NCBI GenBank assembly: GCA_039654915.1
Contig: CM077599.1
Span: forward strand, 21,141,501-21,205,500
From: Aquilaria yunnanensis
Lineage: Eukaryota; Streptophyta; Magnoliopsida; Malvales; Thymelaeaceae
Length of the DNA: 64,000 nucleotides
Reading direction: 5' to 3'
Shown here piece after piece: positions 11,977 to 24,042 of the stretch. The position numbers were made by a program, and so were the translations under genes. Positions within the stretch are counted from its first letter, which is position 1, and every line of letters starts with the position of its first letter. The notes beneath the pieces were generated by a model. The model saw nothing but the letters and a program-made list of their open reading frames with translations, was not told the origin of the DNA and did not search any database.

Positions 11977-11988
11977 TGGTATCAGAGC
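11977..11988 (+). other. Primer-binding site (initiator tRNA-Met type)
   Basis: TGGTATCAGAGC, the standard complement of the 3' end of plant initiator tRNA-Met, starts eight bases after the LTR end. It primes minus-strand DNA synthesis of the chromovirus. Confidence 0.92.
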
Positions 11989-12111
11989 TAAAGGTTTATT
12001 TCATAGATATTGGAGGCTTAGACTGAGATCTAGTAGTAAAGTCCAAGTGTTAGGAAGTTAGTACTGACCAACATCTGGGGAAATGTTGTCTGGCTGTGGT
12101 TGCAGGTTATT

Positions 12112-12795
12112 ATGGTTGATACGAGGTCTGGAACTACGAGGGGGACTAGGGAACCTGGTGAAGGTTCTAGTGACCCAGTTGTGGCGAGGTTGGATGAGAT
12201 ATCCAGAGTGCTACAGGGTTTGACTGAGACTATGTCTCAGGTGGCACAGGGTATGAACACTCTTGTAACAGAGATGTTCAGAGATTATGGGGACAGAGGT
12301 GTTGCCCTGGAGGAAGTTGAGCCACAACAGGAACAGGAAAGGCATGCTGAACAACAGCAAGTGCCTAGAGCTCAGGAACCCAGAAATCAAGTTCTTGAGG
12401 AGGTTGAGGAACCAGAGATGATGGAGGCTCCAAGGAGGGGAGACACTCCACATCAGATGAGGTTGCTGGAAAAGTTTAAGACAGTTGATCCACCTAGCTT
12501 TGACGGGACAGGAGATCCTGATAGAGCAGAGGATTGGTTGTCTGTTATGAACAGACTCTTTACTTGTGGTGGTTATGAGACAGAGCAGAGGATGGTTCTA
12601 GTACCTTTCTTTCTGAGAGGGAGAGCCAGTCTTTGGTGGGACGACGTGATGGACTTATTGAGGGAGAGTAATGGCACTCGTCCAGAGCACAAGAAAAAGG
12701 TGCTCAAGTGGTCAGACTTCGAGAAGAAGTTTAGACAGGAGTATATCAGTGAAGCTGCACAGGATCAGAGGAGGATCCAGAGTTTGAGAATCTGA
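12112..12795 (+). pseudogene. Chromovirus gag, N-terminal part, frameshifted
   Basis: The frame runs 227 residues from the ATG at 12112 to a TGA at 12793. The N-terminus is acidic and Gln/Glu-rich; the retrotransposon gag homology begins near residue 140 (FKTVDPPSFDGTGDPDRAEDWL region) and continues to the end of this frame. The last four residues do not fit the family. The family homology resumes at once in the frame that is one base back, beginning near 12780 and carrying through pol. This is what a single missing base would give. Tekay elements normally have one continuous gag-pol frame and there is no obvious slippery heptamer, so I read it as a mutation or an assembly error, not programmed frameshifting. 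Confidence 0.85.
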
Positions 12796-12806
12796 CACAG
12801 GGAGAG

Positions 12807-15800
12807 ATGTCAGTACGAGAGTATGAGCAGCGATACAATTCACTTATCCGATATGCTCCATATATGTTGGGTAATGATGAGCTGAAAGCCAAGAAGTTTT
12901 CCCAGGGCCTGAAGCCTATTTTCAGGAGGTATATGGCGACAGTTGATATCAGGAGTTATCGCCAGATGGTTCAGAAGGCATTGGCATTGGAAAGGGAATT
13001 CGAGGATTCCAGGGCACCTGTGAAAAAGGTGGAAGCTGGGCCATCTAATTTGGGGAAAAGTGCTGGAAAGCGACCAATGGTAGGGAACCAGGATCCATCT
13101 AAGAGGAGGAGGACAGGTGTGTGTCCTAGGTGCAGACGGTTCCATGGTGGAAGACCATGTACACTGGGCACAGATATTTGTAATGTCTGTGGTCAGAGAG
13201 GGCATTGGGCCAGGGACTGCCCAAGAGTTCGTTCAGTTACAGGTCCATCTCGGGTTCTACCTCCAGTACCGCTTGCCATTGGGAACCGGCCTGGAGTAGT
13301 TGCTGCAGCAGTGAACCCAAGAGTCTTCGCTTTGACGAACCAGGCGGCTAGAGAACCGCCAGCTGTACGAGGTAATTTTACTTTTCTGAGCAGTAGTGTT
13401 AGAGTGCTTTTCGATACGGGAGCTACTCTTTCAGTGATATCTTCTGCCTTGGTAGATAAGCATAGTTTACAGCGTGAAATTGCGGGTGAGTTGAGACTCA
13501 TCAGGACTGCAGGGAGAGGTTTTATTGTGACCAATGAAGTGGTTACTAGGTATCCTTTGCAGTTAGGTGATCATGACTTTTGTTGTGAGTTGTGGGTGAT
13601 TGAGTTGAAATCATATGACCTGGTGCTAGGAATGGATTGGTTGAGTAAGCACAAGGCACGAATTAACTGTGCGAATCACTCAGTTGACATCACTGATGCT
13701 CAAGGAGCTAGAGTGACTGGCACAGGAGGGTTGGCATCTAGTGCTAAGAGTTTACATCTTAGACTTGTAGATACCATCCCTGTAGTGGGTGAAGAGGAGT
13801 ATTACTCGTTGAATGGAGTAGCTATAGAGGAAGAGTTGGGAAGCATTCCTGTAGCTAATCAGTTTCCTGAGGTGTTTCCAGTGGAGTTACCTGGGTTACC
13901 ACCTAGGAGGGATACTGAGTTTGCTATCCATCTGCAACCAGGGGTTGAGCCTATTTCAGTACCACCTTATAGGATGTCGGCTCCTGAGATGGATGAGTTG
14001 AAGAAGCAGTTGGAGGAACTGCTAGAGAAAGGTTTCATAAGACCGAGTGTATCACCGTGGGGAGCTCCAGTATTATTTGTGAAGAAGAAAGATGGAACTT
14101 TCAGGTTGTGCATCGATTACAGGAAGTTGAATGCAGTGACAGTTAAGAATAAGTATCCACTTCCTAGAATCGATGATTTGTTTGACAGACTCAGAGGAGC
14201 GAGAGTGTTTTCCAGGATTGATCTTCGGTCTGGGTATTTTCAGATCAGAGTTAAGGAGGAAGACATTCCGAAGACTGCCTTCAGGACAAGGTACGGGCAT
14301 TATGAGTATACGGTTATGCCTTTTGGTGTGACTAATGCTCCAGCAGTGTTTATGGAAGCTATGAATCGGATCTTTAAGCCATTTCTGGATCAGTTTGTTG
14401 AGGTCTTCATCGATGATATTCTGATCTATTCACAGTCTACAGCAGAGCATGAGGAGCACCTTAGAACGGTTTTGCAAGTGCTGAAGGATAATCAGTACTA
14501 TGCAAAATTTTCTAAGTGTGAGTTTTGGTCCGAGAGGATTCAGTTTTTGGGGCATATTATCAGTGCTCAAGGTTTGTCAGTTGATCCTGAAAAGGTTCAA
14601 GCAGTGGTTGATTGGAAGAGACCGACTACAGTTACAGAGGTCAGGAGTTTCTTGGGTCTAGCAGGTTACTACAGACGCTTCATAGAGAAATTCTCTGTGA
14701 TAGCTACGCCGTTGACAGTATTGACCAGGAAAGCTCAGAAATTTGAGTGGACACCGAAGTGTGAAGAAGCCTACATGAAGCTGAAGGAAAAGTTGACCAG
14801 TGCACCCATACTTGTATTACCAGACCCGGACAGAGCCTTTACAGTTTATACTGATGCGTCAGGTTCAGGTTTGGGTTGTGTTCTACATCAGGACAGTCAG
14901 GTGATTGCTTATGGTTCGAGACAGCTGAGGCCTAATGAGTTGAACTACCCTGTTCATGATCTTGAGCTTGCAGCAGTGATCTTTGCACTGAAATTATGGA
15001 GACATTATTTGATGGGAAGATCGTTCAGAATCTTCACTGATCACAAGAGTTTGAAGTATTTGTTTACTCAGAAGGATCTGAACATGAGACAGCGGCGATG
15101 GATTGAGTACATTAAAGACTATGATTGTTCGATCGAGTATTGTGCTGGTAAAGGGAACGTGGTAGCAGATGCTTTGAGCCGGAAGTACACAGGAGTGATC
15201 TTGTCCAAGGATCAGGCTATAGATTCTTCAGAAGGAGCATTGAAGGATTGTTTCTTAGCTTTGCATGAATTATGGCAAAGTCGAGAAAAATCCTTAGTCT
15301 ACGTTTTGGAGATTCAGACGGCTTGGTTAACCAGAGTCAGAGAAGCTCAGTTGAAAGATCCATTGTTGAAGAAGATTTCAGGTGAAGCTAAGACTGGTGC
15401 TTTGAAGAAAGAGTTCAAGTACAAAGATGGAATACTGCATTATGGTGATCGACTCTATGTGTCGAATGTTGAGGGACTTAGACAGCAAGTCCTACAGGAG
15501 GCACATAGCAGCACATTGAGTATTCATCCTGGTGTTAGTAAGATGTATCAAGATCTGAAGACACATTTTTGGTGGCCAGGACTGAAGAGAGATGTACGAG
15601 GACATGTGGCAAAGTGTTTGACATGTCAGGTGGTGAAAGCTGAACACCAGAAACCAGCAGGCACACTTCAGAGTTTATCTCTACCAGTGAGGAAGTGGGG
15701 ATCCGTTACTATGGATTTCCTAGTGGGGTTACCGACCACCCGGAATCAACATGATGCTATTTGGGTAGTGGTTGACAGATTGACGAAGTCGGCACACTTT

Positions 15801-16838
15801 ATACCGATCAGAGTCACCTATACATTGGAGAGGTTGGCTCAGTTATATCTCAGGGAGATTGTGAGACTCCATGGGATACCGAATCAGATCATATCAGACA
15901 GAGATCCACGATTTACATCACGGTTTTGGAATGCTTTTCAGGAAGCATTGGGCAGTAAAGTTAGCCTCAGTACTGCTTTTCATCCCCAGACTGACGGACA
16001 GTCAGAGAGGGTGATTCAGACTTTGGAGGACATGCTACGCATGTGTGTCATTGATTTCAGAGGTGATTGGGATCAGCACTTACCACTGATCGAGTTTGCC
16101 TATAATAACAGTCATCAATCTGTTATTGGAATGGCGCCCTATGAAGCTTTGTATGGGAGACGATGTATGACACCTCATTGTTGGGCAGATCCAACAGACA
16201 GAGTGGTCGTTGGACCTGAGATCATAGCTGACACTACAGCTAAGATTAAGTTGATTCAGCAGAGAATCAAGACAGCTAATGACAGACAGACTAAGTATGC
16301 AAATAGAAGAAGAAGAGAATTGAGTTTTGAGGTTGGTGACAAAGTACTTTTGAAAGTGTCGCCCATGAGAGGAGTTAGTCGTTTTGGACAAAGGGGCAAG
16401 TTAGCTCCAAGGTTCATTGGACCTTATGAAGTGTTAGAGAAAGTTGGGAAAGTTGCTTATCGGTTGGCTTTACCGCCTAACCTTTCTCAAGTGCATAACG
16501 TGTTTCATGTCAGTTTACTCAGGAAGTGCACAGTTGAGCCCGGACAGGTAGTAAATCCTTCAGTCATACCCATTCAGGAGGACTTGACTTATGAAGAGAA
16601 ACCAGTTCAGATCTTGGATAGGCAAGTCAAGAAACTGCGGACTAAGTGGATTCCGATGGTTAAGATCCTTTGGTCTAACCATAGTGAGGAGGAAGCTACC
16701 TGGGAGACAGAGCAGGATATGCTGAAAAGATATCCTGGTGTTTTTCCAGAGTTGCAACGGAATTTGGGGGACCAAATTCCAGAAGGAGGGGAGAATGTTA
16801 CGGCCCTTCTAGAGGGAGGTAAGGACTTTAGAATTTAG
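12807..16838 (+). CDS. Chromovirus Gag C-terminus and Pol polyprotein (PR-RT-RH-INT-chromodomain)
   Basis: The frame has 1343 codons from this ATG; homology starts slightly upstream, at the gag frameshift. Visible domains are: rest of Gag (1-95); zinc knuckle C-X2-C-X4-H-X4-C at 125-138; aspartic protease with DTGA at 203-206; reverse transcriptase about 370-545, with FIDD at 534-537; RNase H from about 660, with D683, E719 and D788; integrase zinc finger H900, H907, C937, C940; integrase catalytic triad D970, D1031, E1067 with the expected D-X35-E spacing; and a chromodomain about 1265-1313, with the WSNH-EEATWE block. All key residues are present and there are no internal stops. The last 14 codons run into the 3' LTR, so the coding region overlaps U3. 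Confidence 0.95.
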   Translation: MSVREYEQRYNSLIRYAPYMLGNDELKAKKFSQGLKPIFRRYMATVDIRSYRQMVQKALALEREFEDSRAPVKKVEAGPSNLGKSAGKRPMVGNQDPSKRRRTGVCPRCRRFHGGRPCTLGTDICNVCGQRGHWARDCPRVRSVTGPSRVLPPVPLAIGNRPGVVAAAVNPRVFALTNQAAREPPAVRGNFTFLSSSVRVLFDTGATLSVISSALVDKHSLQREIAGELRLIRTAGRGFIVTNEVVTRYPLQLGDHDFCCELWVIELKSYDLVLGMDWLSKHKARINCANHSVDITDAQGARVTGTGGLASSAKSLHLRLVDTIPVVGEEEYYSLNGVAIEEELGSIPVANQFPEVFPVELPGLPPRRDTEFAIHLQPGVEPISVPPYRMSAPEMDELKKQLEELLEKGFIRPSVSPWGAPVLFVKKKDGTFRLCIDYRKLNAVTVKNKYPLPRIDDLFDRLRGARVFSRIDLRSGYFQIRVKEEDIPKTAFRTRYGHYEYTVMPFGVTNAPAVFMEAMNRIFKPFLDQFVEVFIDDILIYSQSTAEHEEHLRTVLQVLKDNQYYAKFSKCEFWSERIQFLGHIISAQGLSVDPEKVQAVVDWKRPTTVTEVRSFLGLAGYYRRFIEKFSVIATPLTVLTRKAQKFEWTPKCEEAYMKLKEKLTSAPILVLPDPDRAFTVYTDASGSGLGCVLHQDSQVIAYGSRQLRPNELNYPVHDLELAAVIFALKLWRHYLMGRSFRIFTDHKSLKYLFTQKDLNMRQRRWIEYIKDYDCSIEYCAGKGNVVADALSRKYTGVILSKDQAIDSSEGALKDCFLALHELWQSREKSLVYVLEIQTAWLTRVREAQLKDPLLKKISGEAKTGALKKEFKYKDGILHYGDRLYVSNVEGLRQQVLQEAHSSTLSIHPGVSKMYQDLKTHFWWPGLKRDVRGHVAKCLTCQVVKAEHQKPAGTLQSLSLPVRKWGSVTMDFLVGLPTTRNQHDAIWVVVDRLTKSAHFIPIRVTYTLERLAQLYLREIVRLHGIPNQIISDRDPRFTSRFWNAFQEALGSKVSLSTAFHPQTDGQSERVIQTLEDMLRMCVIDFRGDWDQHLPLIEFAYNNSHQSVIGMAPYEALYGRRCMTPHCWADPTDRVVVGPEIIADTTAKIKLIQQRIKTANDRQTKYANRRRRELSFEVGDKVLLKVSPMRGVSRFGQRGKLAPRFIGPYEVLEKVGKVAYRLALPPNLSQVHNVFHVSLLRKCTVEPGQVVNPSVIPIQEDLTYEEKPVQILDRQVKKLRTKWIPMVKILWSNHSEEEATWETEQDMLKRYPGVFPELQRNLGDQIPEGGENVTALLEGGKDFRI
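16781..16795 (+). other. Polypurine tract of the chromovirus
   Basis: AGAAGGAGGGGAGAA lies directly before the TG of the 3' LTR. It primes plus-strand DNA synthesis, and here it is also translated as part of the pol C-terminus. Confidence 0.85.
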
Positions 16839-19307
16839 TTTAGAAATTTAATTTAAGTTTGCCTAGCAAGAATTAAGAAGTTTGCCAAAGTTCACTAAGT
16901 TCCGACAAGAATAAAGCTCTGAACTAAGTTCAGGGGCAAAATGGTAATTTTGCACCCTGAGTGGCCGGGACGAGTCCCGAGTGTTTTAAAATGAATTTTT
17001 AGAACTTAACTTTTAACCTTAACTCAAACTCAACAAATAGACAAGAATTTAATCAAGAATTGTCAAGTTACAAAGATGGGGGACCTAATTGCACTTAACT
17101 TGAAACCTTGGTGATCTTGGTTGCTAAGTGAGGGTTTAAGAAGGGAAAGAGGGGGAGAAGCTACCATTAACACGTTCTTAAGCTTCCCTCACTCATTTCT
17201 CTCTCAAATTGAACTTGGAATCAAGTGATCTTGGTGTCAAAAGGTGCAATTAAGGATGTTCAAGCTTGGAGAAGTGATTTTCAAGCTTGAATCCATGTTT
17301 TTGAGGCGTGGAAGAGTGTTTTTCTCCATCCCCTGTTTTTGAACGAGGTATGATTCATGTTCTTGATTGAATTCGTGTTATTTGATTGATTGGAAGCTTG
17401 GGTTTTGGTTGAAAGATGTGTTTTTGATGTTTTAGAGCTTTGTTTTGGTATGGTTTTGTGTAGAACTTTGGAAGCTTGTTTGGAAGAGGAAGGGTTCGAA
17501 TTCTTGCTTGTTCTTGGTGTTAAGGTAAGGGAGAAAGTGTTTTTAAGTTGTTGGATTGCTTTTGGATTGAAATGGATTGAGAAAGTTGAGTAATTTTTGG
17601 GTATGGTATGAAGAAACGTTTTGGGAATTATGATGGACTAGCTAAATTCGAAGGGTTGGTTTGATGCTTCTAATGCATCATAGTTTGGCTTTGATAGTTG
17701 GTTTTGTTCCTTGCAACATGTACTTCATGTGTATGAAATTTGGTAACTTTTGATGCATGTTTGCTATATGTATTTGGTTGCCAAAGTTCGTAGCAGCAAT
17801 CGGCCAAATTCTGCATTTCTGCAGAATTGGCGACGCGGCGCCAATTGGCCCGAAAATTGGCGACGCGTCGCCAATTCAATTTTTTCTTCACAGAGCGTCT
17901 GCTCGTTGGCGACGCGTCGCCAATCCCTTTTGCCTTTGGCGACGCGGCGCCAACACCTAAAAATGGAGGGTTTGACTTTTTGCTGCGTTGACCCGACCGA
18001 GACTACGGAAGGCTCGGAACGTGCCTAAGGGTCCGAGGATCCCGATGGTACTCCGAAACTTCCGAAAGTCCCACCGGAAGTATGAGTTTTCTTGAACTGT
18101 TTGAGGTAAGTAAGTTGCTTAGGCAACAAGTAAGGAAACAAATGTTGCAATTGAACTTAATTAGCTATCAATAGCTCAGGTGAGAGGTTTAGAACCCTCG
18201 TCGGCCTAGCCGTGCCGGAGCCACGAGGCCACGAGGCGAAACCTTGTTCATCTAGTTTACATCAAAGAGGCCCTGCGGCCTAGTCTACAAGTCCCATCAT
18301 AAATTCCCCTGCATAACAACTAGGTGAGAGGTTCTATGTTTGAATGAGGCTTGCTAAGGTTCGCCCTTGAGCCATATGATAGGTTGCTAAGTGATAGCGC
18401 TTGGCCTATATGTCAGGTTGCTAAGTGATGGCGCTTGGCCTGTATATGTGTCAGGTTGCTAAGTGATTGCACTTGGCCTGATACAGAGGACTACTTGAGG
18501 AGAGGTCTACCGGCCTAGTATATATATATATGACTAGTACCCTCATGCTGTGTGAGCTCGCAGCCAGAGTCCTAGTAATTTTTCTTGCAGGTACATCGAA
18601 GACCCTTACTGAGAATGTTGAATTCTCACTCCCTGTTTGTTATGCAGAGTCTGGAGTAGCAGGACCGGATAATCACTGAGGATTATCACGGTAGTACCTT
18701 TTTGTCTGTAAAGGTACGGTAGTTGAGAAACTTTAAGTTTCTAGCCTGCTTAAGTGTTTAATTGGTCTGTTGGTCAGGCTGTGGTACTAACTTGCTTCTT
18801 CCTTTGGCTGCAGAGCCTAGTAGCACTTGGCACAGGACTTGTGAGACTCGCCACTGGGACAGGAGTCCAAAGTGGGAGTTAGGGTAAAAGATCTCAGCAA
18901 AGTCTTGTATTTTGATACAGTACTTTATTTTGCCTCCAGTATTTATGTTATAAAGAGTCCTTGACTCAGGGGATTGTTCTCTGGGTGAGAGCATTAGTTA
19001 CTTATGTATAAATGCTTTCACGAGCGGTGTATGTGTAGTTAATCACTCAAAGGTTGATTTTGATATGCTTTGGCCTTTTGTATTTATTTATATAGAATTT
19101 TACTAGCCGGCTAAATGTCTAAATGATTAAATGTTTTATGGTTTTAATAAACCAAGTCAAAGCATAAGTGCATACATATTGCATTTCTAGGTTAATCAAC
19201 TAGTAGCATTGGATTTAATCCACACACATAACCAGCTAGCCAATTACAATCCACCGTGAGACAAACGCTCACAGGGTATCCCGGGCAGGGGCACGGGGAT
19301 CGTGTCA
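16796..19307 (+). repeat. 3' LTR of the chromovirus
   Basis: It has the same length as the 5' LTR (2512 bp, offset 7338). Only two base differences were found by eye, both noted in the element entry. It ends CGTGTCA and is followed by the CTCGC target duplication. Confidence 0.95.
17827..17953. repeat. Palindromic block cluster in the 3' LTR
   Basis: Exact counterpart of 10489-10615, with no base difference seen between the two LTR copies in this cluster. Confidence 0.9.
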
Positions 19308-20508
19308 CTCGCAGTGCTAGCTTGTGTCCTCCAAGGAATTGCAAGATAAAAGTGCAACTGTCCTTTTTTAGAGGCTAGGGCAAGGCCGCGAATTTCTCAC
19401 AAAAAATTATATTTATAATAAGACTTAACTTCTAGTCCTAATGAGTTTCAAAGCTCTAATCCAATTAGGCTTTAATTTCGGGCTTAATAATGACTCAACT
19501 TTTTGGCCCATTAGTAATATGAAATTATTATAAAACCATAACCCAAATAATTAGCCCATGCACTCTAATAATCCAAATAGCTCTATGTGTGCAACCCAAT
19601 AGGCCCTTATCATGTTAGCAATGATCATAAATGTGTCTAATAATTCAAATAGCTCTATGTGTGCAACCCAATAGGCTCTTATCACGTTGGCAATGATCAT
19701 AAATTACCCATATCATTGCTACCCAAGTGACAAGATTGTCGGTGATTCGATTAAACCTTTATGATCATTACCCATATATGTCATTGTCCTTTTGTCCAAG
19801 ATATCAAGACTAGACACGAGACATAAAATGTGTCACTGTTGTATATCCCAATATTTGGTTTCTTGATTACCAAGTAGATTAACTTAAATTGATGACATTG
19901 ATATCGTATATCAACTCATTTGAGCATGACTATGCATTTTCTAAGTCTCACTTTATCAAGGGGCCTAAAGATATCACTCCCGTTACATAGGAGGGACAAA
20001 TCTCATCTTGATCATACAAATCTCTCCGTATGATATGTGACATACCTAATGATATCCTTTAAGTTCACTCAGTTACGAGCAACAAAGGGAAGTATCAAAG
20101 TATGTGACTCACATGTAAGGAACCTTGATGACCTTAGGTCAAAGGACTACATATAGCATTATCACTATGAGAATCATTTATGACACTCATATAACGATCT
20201 ATGTAGCGTTCTCATGGTGCGTCGGTCCAATACACAAGTTCTCCAACTTGTACTCATATGTAGACTACATATCTCACATTAGTCTCCACATATGCTAGTC
20301 ATTATATATTATTGTAACTCACTCCACAATAATACTAAACCAGGGACATTTAATAATATCATTATTCTATAGTTACAATTATGTTTGTTACGTTACACAG
20401 AAATAAAACAACAAACGTAATTGCTGGATTAATGCCTTAATAAAATATCATGACTCAATGTGTAAAATACAATAATCTCATGATTGGCTTTTGAACATAA
20501 TACTAACA

Positions 20509-20908
20509 GAAGAAGGAGGTGATAGAGGGTGGTGGCTGCTAGGATTTGGGGGATTTAGCTAATAAAGAGGAGAAGTAAACGAGTCAACATTAAAGAGGCA
20601 AAAAAGGAAACAAAAATTAAACAAGCTGGGCCCAAAAAAAAACAAACATGTTAACTTGCTTGGAATAAATTCAGCCAAACTGGATGTTAGAGTCAATGAC
20701 CGATTTTAAATTAGATAGAAACCTTTCTTGAAGTACATAAAATTTACTTCACACAACTTGGCCAAGTCGTACCACTTGTAATGCCCCTCAATCACTCCCA
20801 CACCTACCTCTGTTGTTCTTAAACCTAGCTAGACGCCCCAAGAGTTCAAAACCTTTTAATTTGCTCCTAAAAATGGATAAGGAGTTGGAATTCCTAAGAA
20901 CAGTGGGA
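20509..20908 (+). repeat. Direct repeat copy B (pair with 8864-9261)
   Basis: It begins at the very base after the older LTR ends and matches copy A over ~400 bp, then diverges after GGAATTCCTAAGAACA. Differences are mostly single substitutions plus a few 1-4 base indels, for example an extra AGCT in CTAGCTAGACG. Confidence 0.8.
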
Positions 20909-22377
20909 TTTTTGTGCAAGGCAGGAAGGCGTGGATCTTCATGCAGGGAAGAAAGTGGCGGTATGCTATAAATCTAGCATTTTTCTGCAAAGCTTGTCGA
21001 CCTTGGCGTCAATGAGGGTGAGCTCGTCAGCAAGATCCTGGGTTAAGATCGATGGTCTGGGTGATGGTCATTTTGACATTTTCTACGCCGATGACGGAAA
21101 CCTCGATATGCTACTTGGTGGGTGACAGTGAAGCTTAAAGAAGGCTTGGGTCAAGTCAAAGCCATCGGGACCCATATATGAAGCCAAAGCACTTTTCTAT
21201 TTTCCAAAGAAAAAGCTAATATTTTGTTTTGGCACTTGGAATCAAGAAAAAAAAGCTAAGATCTAAGTACTTCTTTTCGGTGACTTGTTTGAATCGATTT
21301 GGTTGTTTTTCTATGAGTTTTCTTCAAGACTTATATTTGAAAATAGCAAAGTGACAAATGAAGTTGAGTGAGGAAGAAGCCAAAGAACGTCGGGCGACTA
21401 AGGTCGGATCCCCACCAGTGTTTTCACACAAAGCCTACTCAACAAAGACCCCAACCACCTTATCGTTGGACAAAAGTAGCTTTTGCCCACCAAGAAGAAG
21501 GGTAAATTTTGAGAGTGGTATGACCAGTAATTTTGTGTAATTAGAGGGAAATTTCATTTGTTTGAGAGCTGGTCAACATATTTGACCTAAATAACATGTT
21601 AATAGGAGAGCATTAACTCTAAACGAGCTGCATGTAAGTGATTAGCACTAGTACTTTAAAAAGAATATTCAAGAATAACTTATAATTTTACTGGTTTATA
21701 AAATTACCTATTAATAAAGAATCCAAAATAGTAATATTTTTTGTGCATGAAGAAAAAAGGCTAAAAAAGAAACGGATAACAAAAATTTATACCTGTTGGT
21801 AACGGCTAAAAATTCTAATCACTAACTCAAGATTTTAGTTGTTGACCGAAAAGGCGAAAATCGTAGCATGTATCATAAGAATTAGTTTTTTGCAAATGCA
21901 CCTGTTACAAAACAAATCTTGAATTCGCTTTATCTAATTAAGCAATTTAAGGAATTTTCCACTCCCAAAGTGATGCGCATGATAAAACACGAACAAAGTT
22001 TCGGGCCAAAGTTTCGGGTCTAAATACTTTTAAGCCGATTGTATTTGGGTTGAAGTGTTTTCGAGCCAAAAGTTTTGAGTCCTACTCTACTTCCCATTTT
22101 CCTTATAATTCTTAAAGACTACTTTGCCCGTCCAAAGTTCTATGCATTATCTATTACTTATAATAATTAATTTTTTATTCTTTATTTTTAATATTTTATT
22201 ATATAAATGAAAAAATTATATATATAAATGTTAAATGAAGACTTATAGTTTTCAATTAATTTTTTTAAAAAGCTTTCTAGCAAATAATAATATGAGTAAA
22301 TTTAAATTAAATTAAATTAAAAAATGAGATGTATAAAAAAAATGTAGGAAAAATATATACTTTGTAATGTGTACGGA
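20909..22377. other. Intergenic, no recognisable gene
   Basis: Two open stretches of 60-64 codons (20931-21125 and 21358-21540, plus strand) lack recognisable motifs. 21540-22370 is AT-rich with no structure I can name. Confidence 0.5.
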
Positions 22378-23600
22378 TGTTGACACCTTTTCTGGATACA
22401 AATTTTTGTTTGATTTTAGGTTAGACCATTAGTTTGGGGGCACTTTCATTTTTAATGGAAATTTGGTCAATTGTTAGGACGTTTGTATCATTTTGTCATT
22501 TTAAGGTTAGTTGATTTTGTCATATTTAGGTCATATTGTTGTTTGTGTCATAAATCTTTAGGAATCTAGACTGGTCATTTATGGTCAAAATAGGAGTTAA
22601 TTTTTTTTAGGTACTAATTTTGGGTCCTAGAGGTATTTTAAGGTTAGTTTAAGAAAAACAGAAGAGTTTGGGTGTAAATTGGAGGTTTTTAGGAAGTTGC
22701 AGGCAAAATTGAAAATTATGAGGCTAATTTGCCAATTCCATAAAGTTTCAGGCAAATCCAGCAAGTTTATGAAGTTCCAGGAAAATCTAGAAAATTTTAC
22801 AAGGTTTTGGGCTCAAATGATAAATTATGAAAACATTGGGTGAAATTAAAAATTCGGATAAAATCTGGAGTCGAACCAGCAGCTTGAGAGTTTTGCTGAA
22901 CTTGGACTAGTATTTTTACTAGATAAGCTATAGAAAAGTTAAAACTGCACATTTAGCCCCTGGTCTCGCCACCCTTATCCCTAGAGCAAGAAAACATAAA
23001 CCTTTTCCACCTGCCACCATTGCACCTCGACACATCCAGGCTCCTAGCCCGACGCCTTAAGCCGCCCCCACCGGTTCAAGTCCACCTCCCTTGCTTCGCC
23101 GCAAGCTGCGCCGCCTGCTCCAGGTGCCCGCCGTCAACCGCTCCAGACCGAAGGGAGAAGTCATTCGTGACACGATAAGAGCCATCCCCAATCTTCAACC
23201 TGCCGCCTGGAGCCCTTATCGGTCGCTGAAAGAGGAGCCCCCAAGGCCGCCGCTGTCTCCCCAGAAAATCCCAAGCCGTTGCTCGCGCACTAATCGCTGT
23301 TGATAGGAGAATCGAAGCGAAATCCGATTGTGACCCGTTTCTCAACCCGTACCCGACCCAGATTCATCATGAACTGATTCGCCAGCCATAGTTTCGGTAT
23401 AACTCCTCTTTAACCCTTGACCTTTTTATTTTGTCTAGATCACTAACATATTTCTCTTTTGGAGATTGGTTACTAACAAGAAGCCTTTTATTGTTTGTTT
23501 TTCTTTGTTTATTTGTTTTTTTGGCCTTGCATTAAACTTAGTTAATAAATTCACATAGGGGAACAACGCTGGATATTAATTTGGTCTGTTTTTCCTTTTT
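22378..23600 (+). repeat. Probable Ogre/Tat-type LTR fragment, plus strand
   Basis: It starts TGTTGACACC, like the LTR at 6729 on the other strand. It has the same overall plan: an AT-rich first ~600 bp, then a GC-rich block of Pro/Arg coding composition at 23030-23350. No primer site was found and the right end is not defined, so the end given is approximate. Confidence 0.4.
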
Positions 23601-24042
23601 CCTTTTTATTTTTTAGAATGGTTTAATTTTAATTCCAACAATGTATTTAAAGGTTAATAATATACAAATATTATTGGTTAAGTAATTGTAAATTACTCAA
23701 CAAATTTTCAAGTATTCATTCTTGGTGATTTGATAAAATCCGGAGAAAATTATTTGTTCAAAACTGATTTGTCTGATAAAATTTACGATTTGAACAAGAT
23801 ATTCTTTTCAAATTTTTTGTGGATATGATAAAGTTTCGAGATTTCAAAGACATCTAAAATTTTATATCCAATTAGTTTGGTAACATCCATGATTTGGAAT
23901 TAAATTAAATTAAACATAATTAAATATAATTTACAAAAATTATTTTTGTCAAAGGTTAGGTAAGGAAACAAAATTTTAGGAAAAAAGAAAATTGAAACCC
24001 TTTGGTACAAATTTCTAGGCATTGGAATAATGTTATTTTAGC

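Larger units (their letters stand above)
9458..19307 (+). mobile_element. Nearly intact Tekay/Del-type chromovirus (Ty3/gypsy), 9850 bp
   Basis: Two 2512-bp LTRs (9458-11969 and 16796-19307) flank gag and pol. The bases CTCGC at 9453-9457 and 19308-19312 are a perfect 5-bp target duplication. The internal region has an initiator-tRNA-Met primer site, a Gag with a zinc knuckle, protease, reverse transcriptase, RNase H, integrase and a C-terminal chromodomain, followed by a purine tract. Reading the LTRs against each other I see two differences: T/G at 9965/17303 and A/G at 11519/18857. This implies a very recent insertion. The only visible lesion is a one-base frameshift in gag near 12780. Tekay assignment rests on the chromodomain type, long LTRs and single gag-pol layout. 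Confidence 0.93.
9286..20508 (-). mobile_element. Solo or remnant LTR (about 1368 bp) split by the chromovirus
   Basis: With the chromovirus and one copy of its CTCGC duplication removed, 9286-9457 and 19313-20508 join into a TG...CA sequence. On the minus strand it reads TGTTAGTATTATG to TTTCGAACA, and it contains a TATA-like TTATAAATATAA at about 19405-19420. No primer site or coding region follows on either side, so it is called a solo LTR. The five bases on each side (TCAAG and GAAGA) do not match. An internal ~85-bp duplication is visible, with units containing AATAGCTCTATGTGTGCAACC near 19570 and 19650. The superfamily is not determined. Confidence 0.55.

Noticed and set aside
12780..12807. 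Programmed frameshift between gag and pol of the chromovirus
   Set aside because: No slippery heptamer or obvious stimulatory structure is seen, and this group normally has one continuous frame. A single missing base is the simpler reading.
12840..13205. Minus-strand and other-frame ORFs under gag-pol (12840-13205, 13193-13534, 16080-16391 and others)
   Set aside because: Shadows of the long plus-strand pol frame; no motifs of their own.
23076..23345. 89-codon minus-strand and 70-codon plus-strand frames
   Set aside because: GC-rich segment open on both strands with no recognisable domain, probably inside an LTR.
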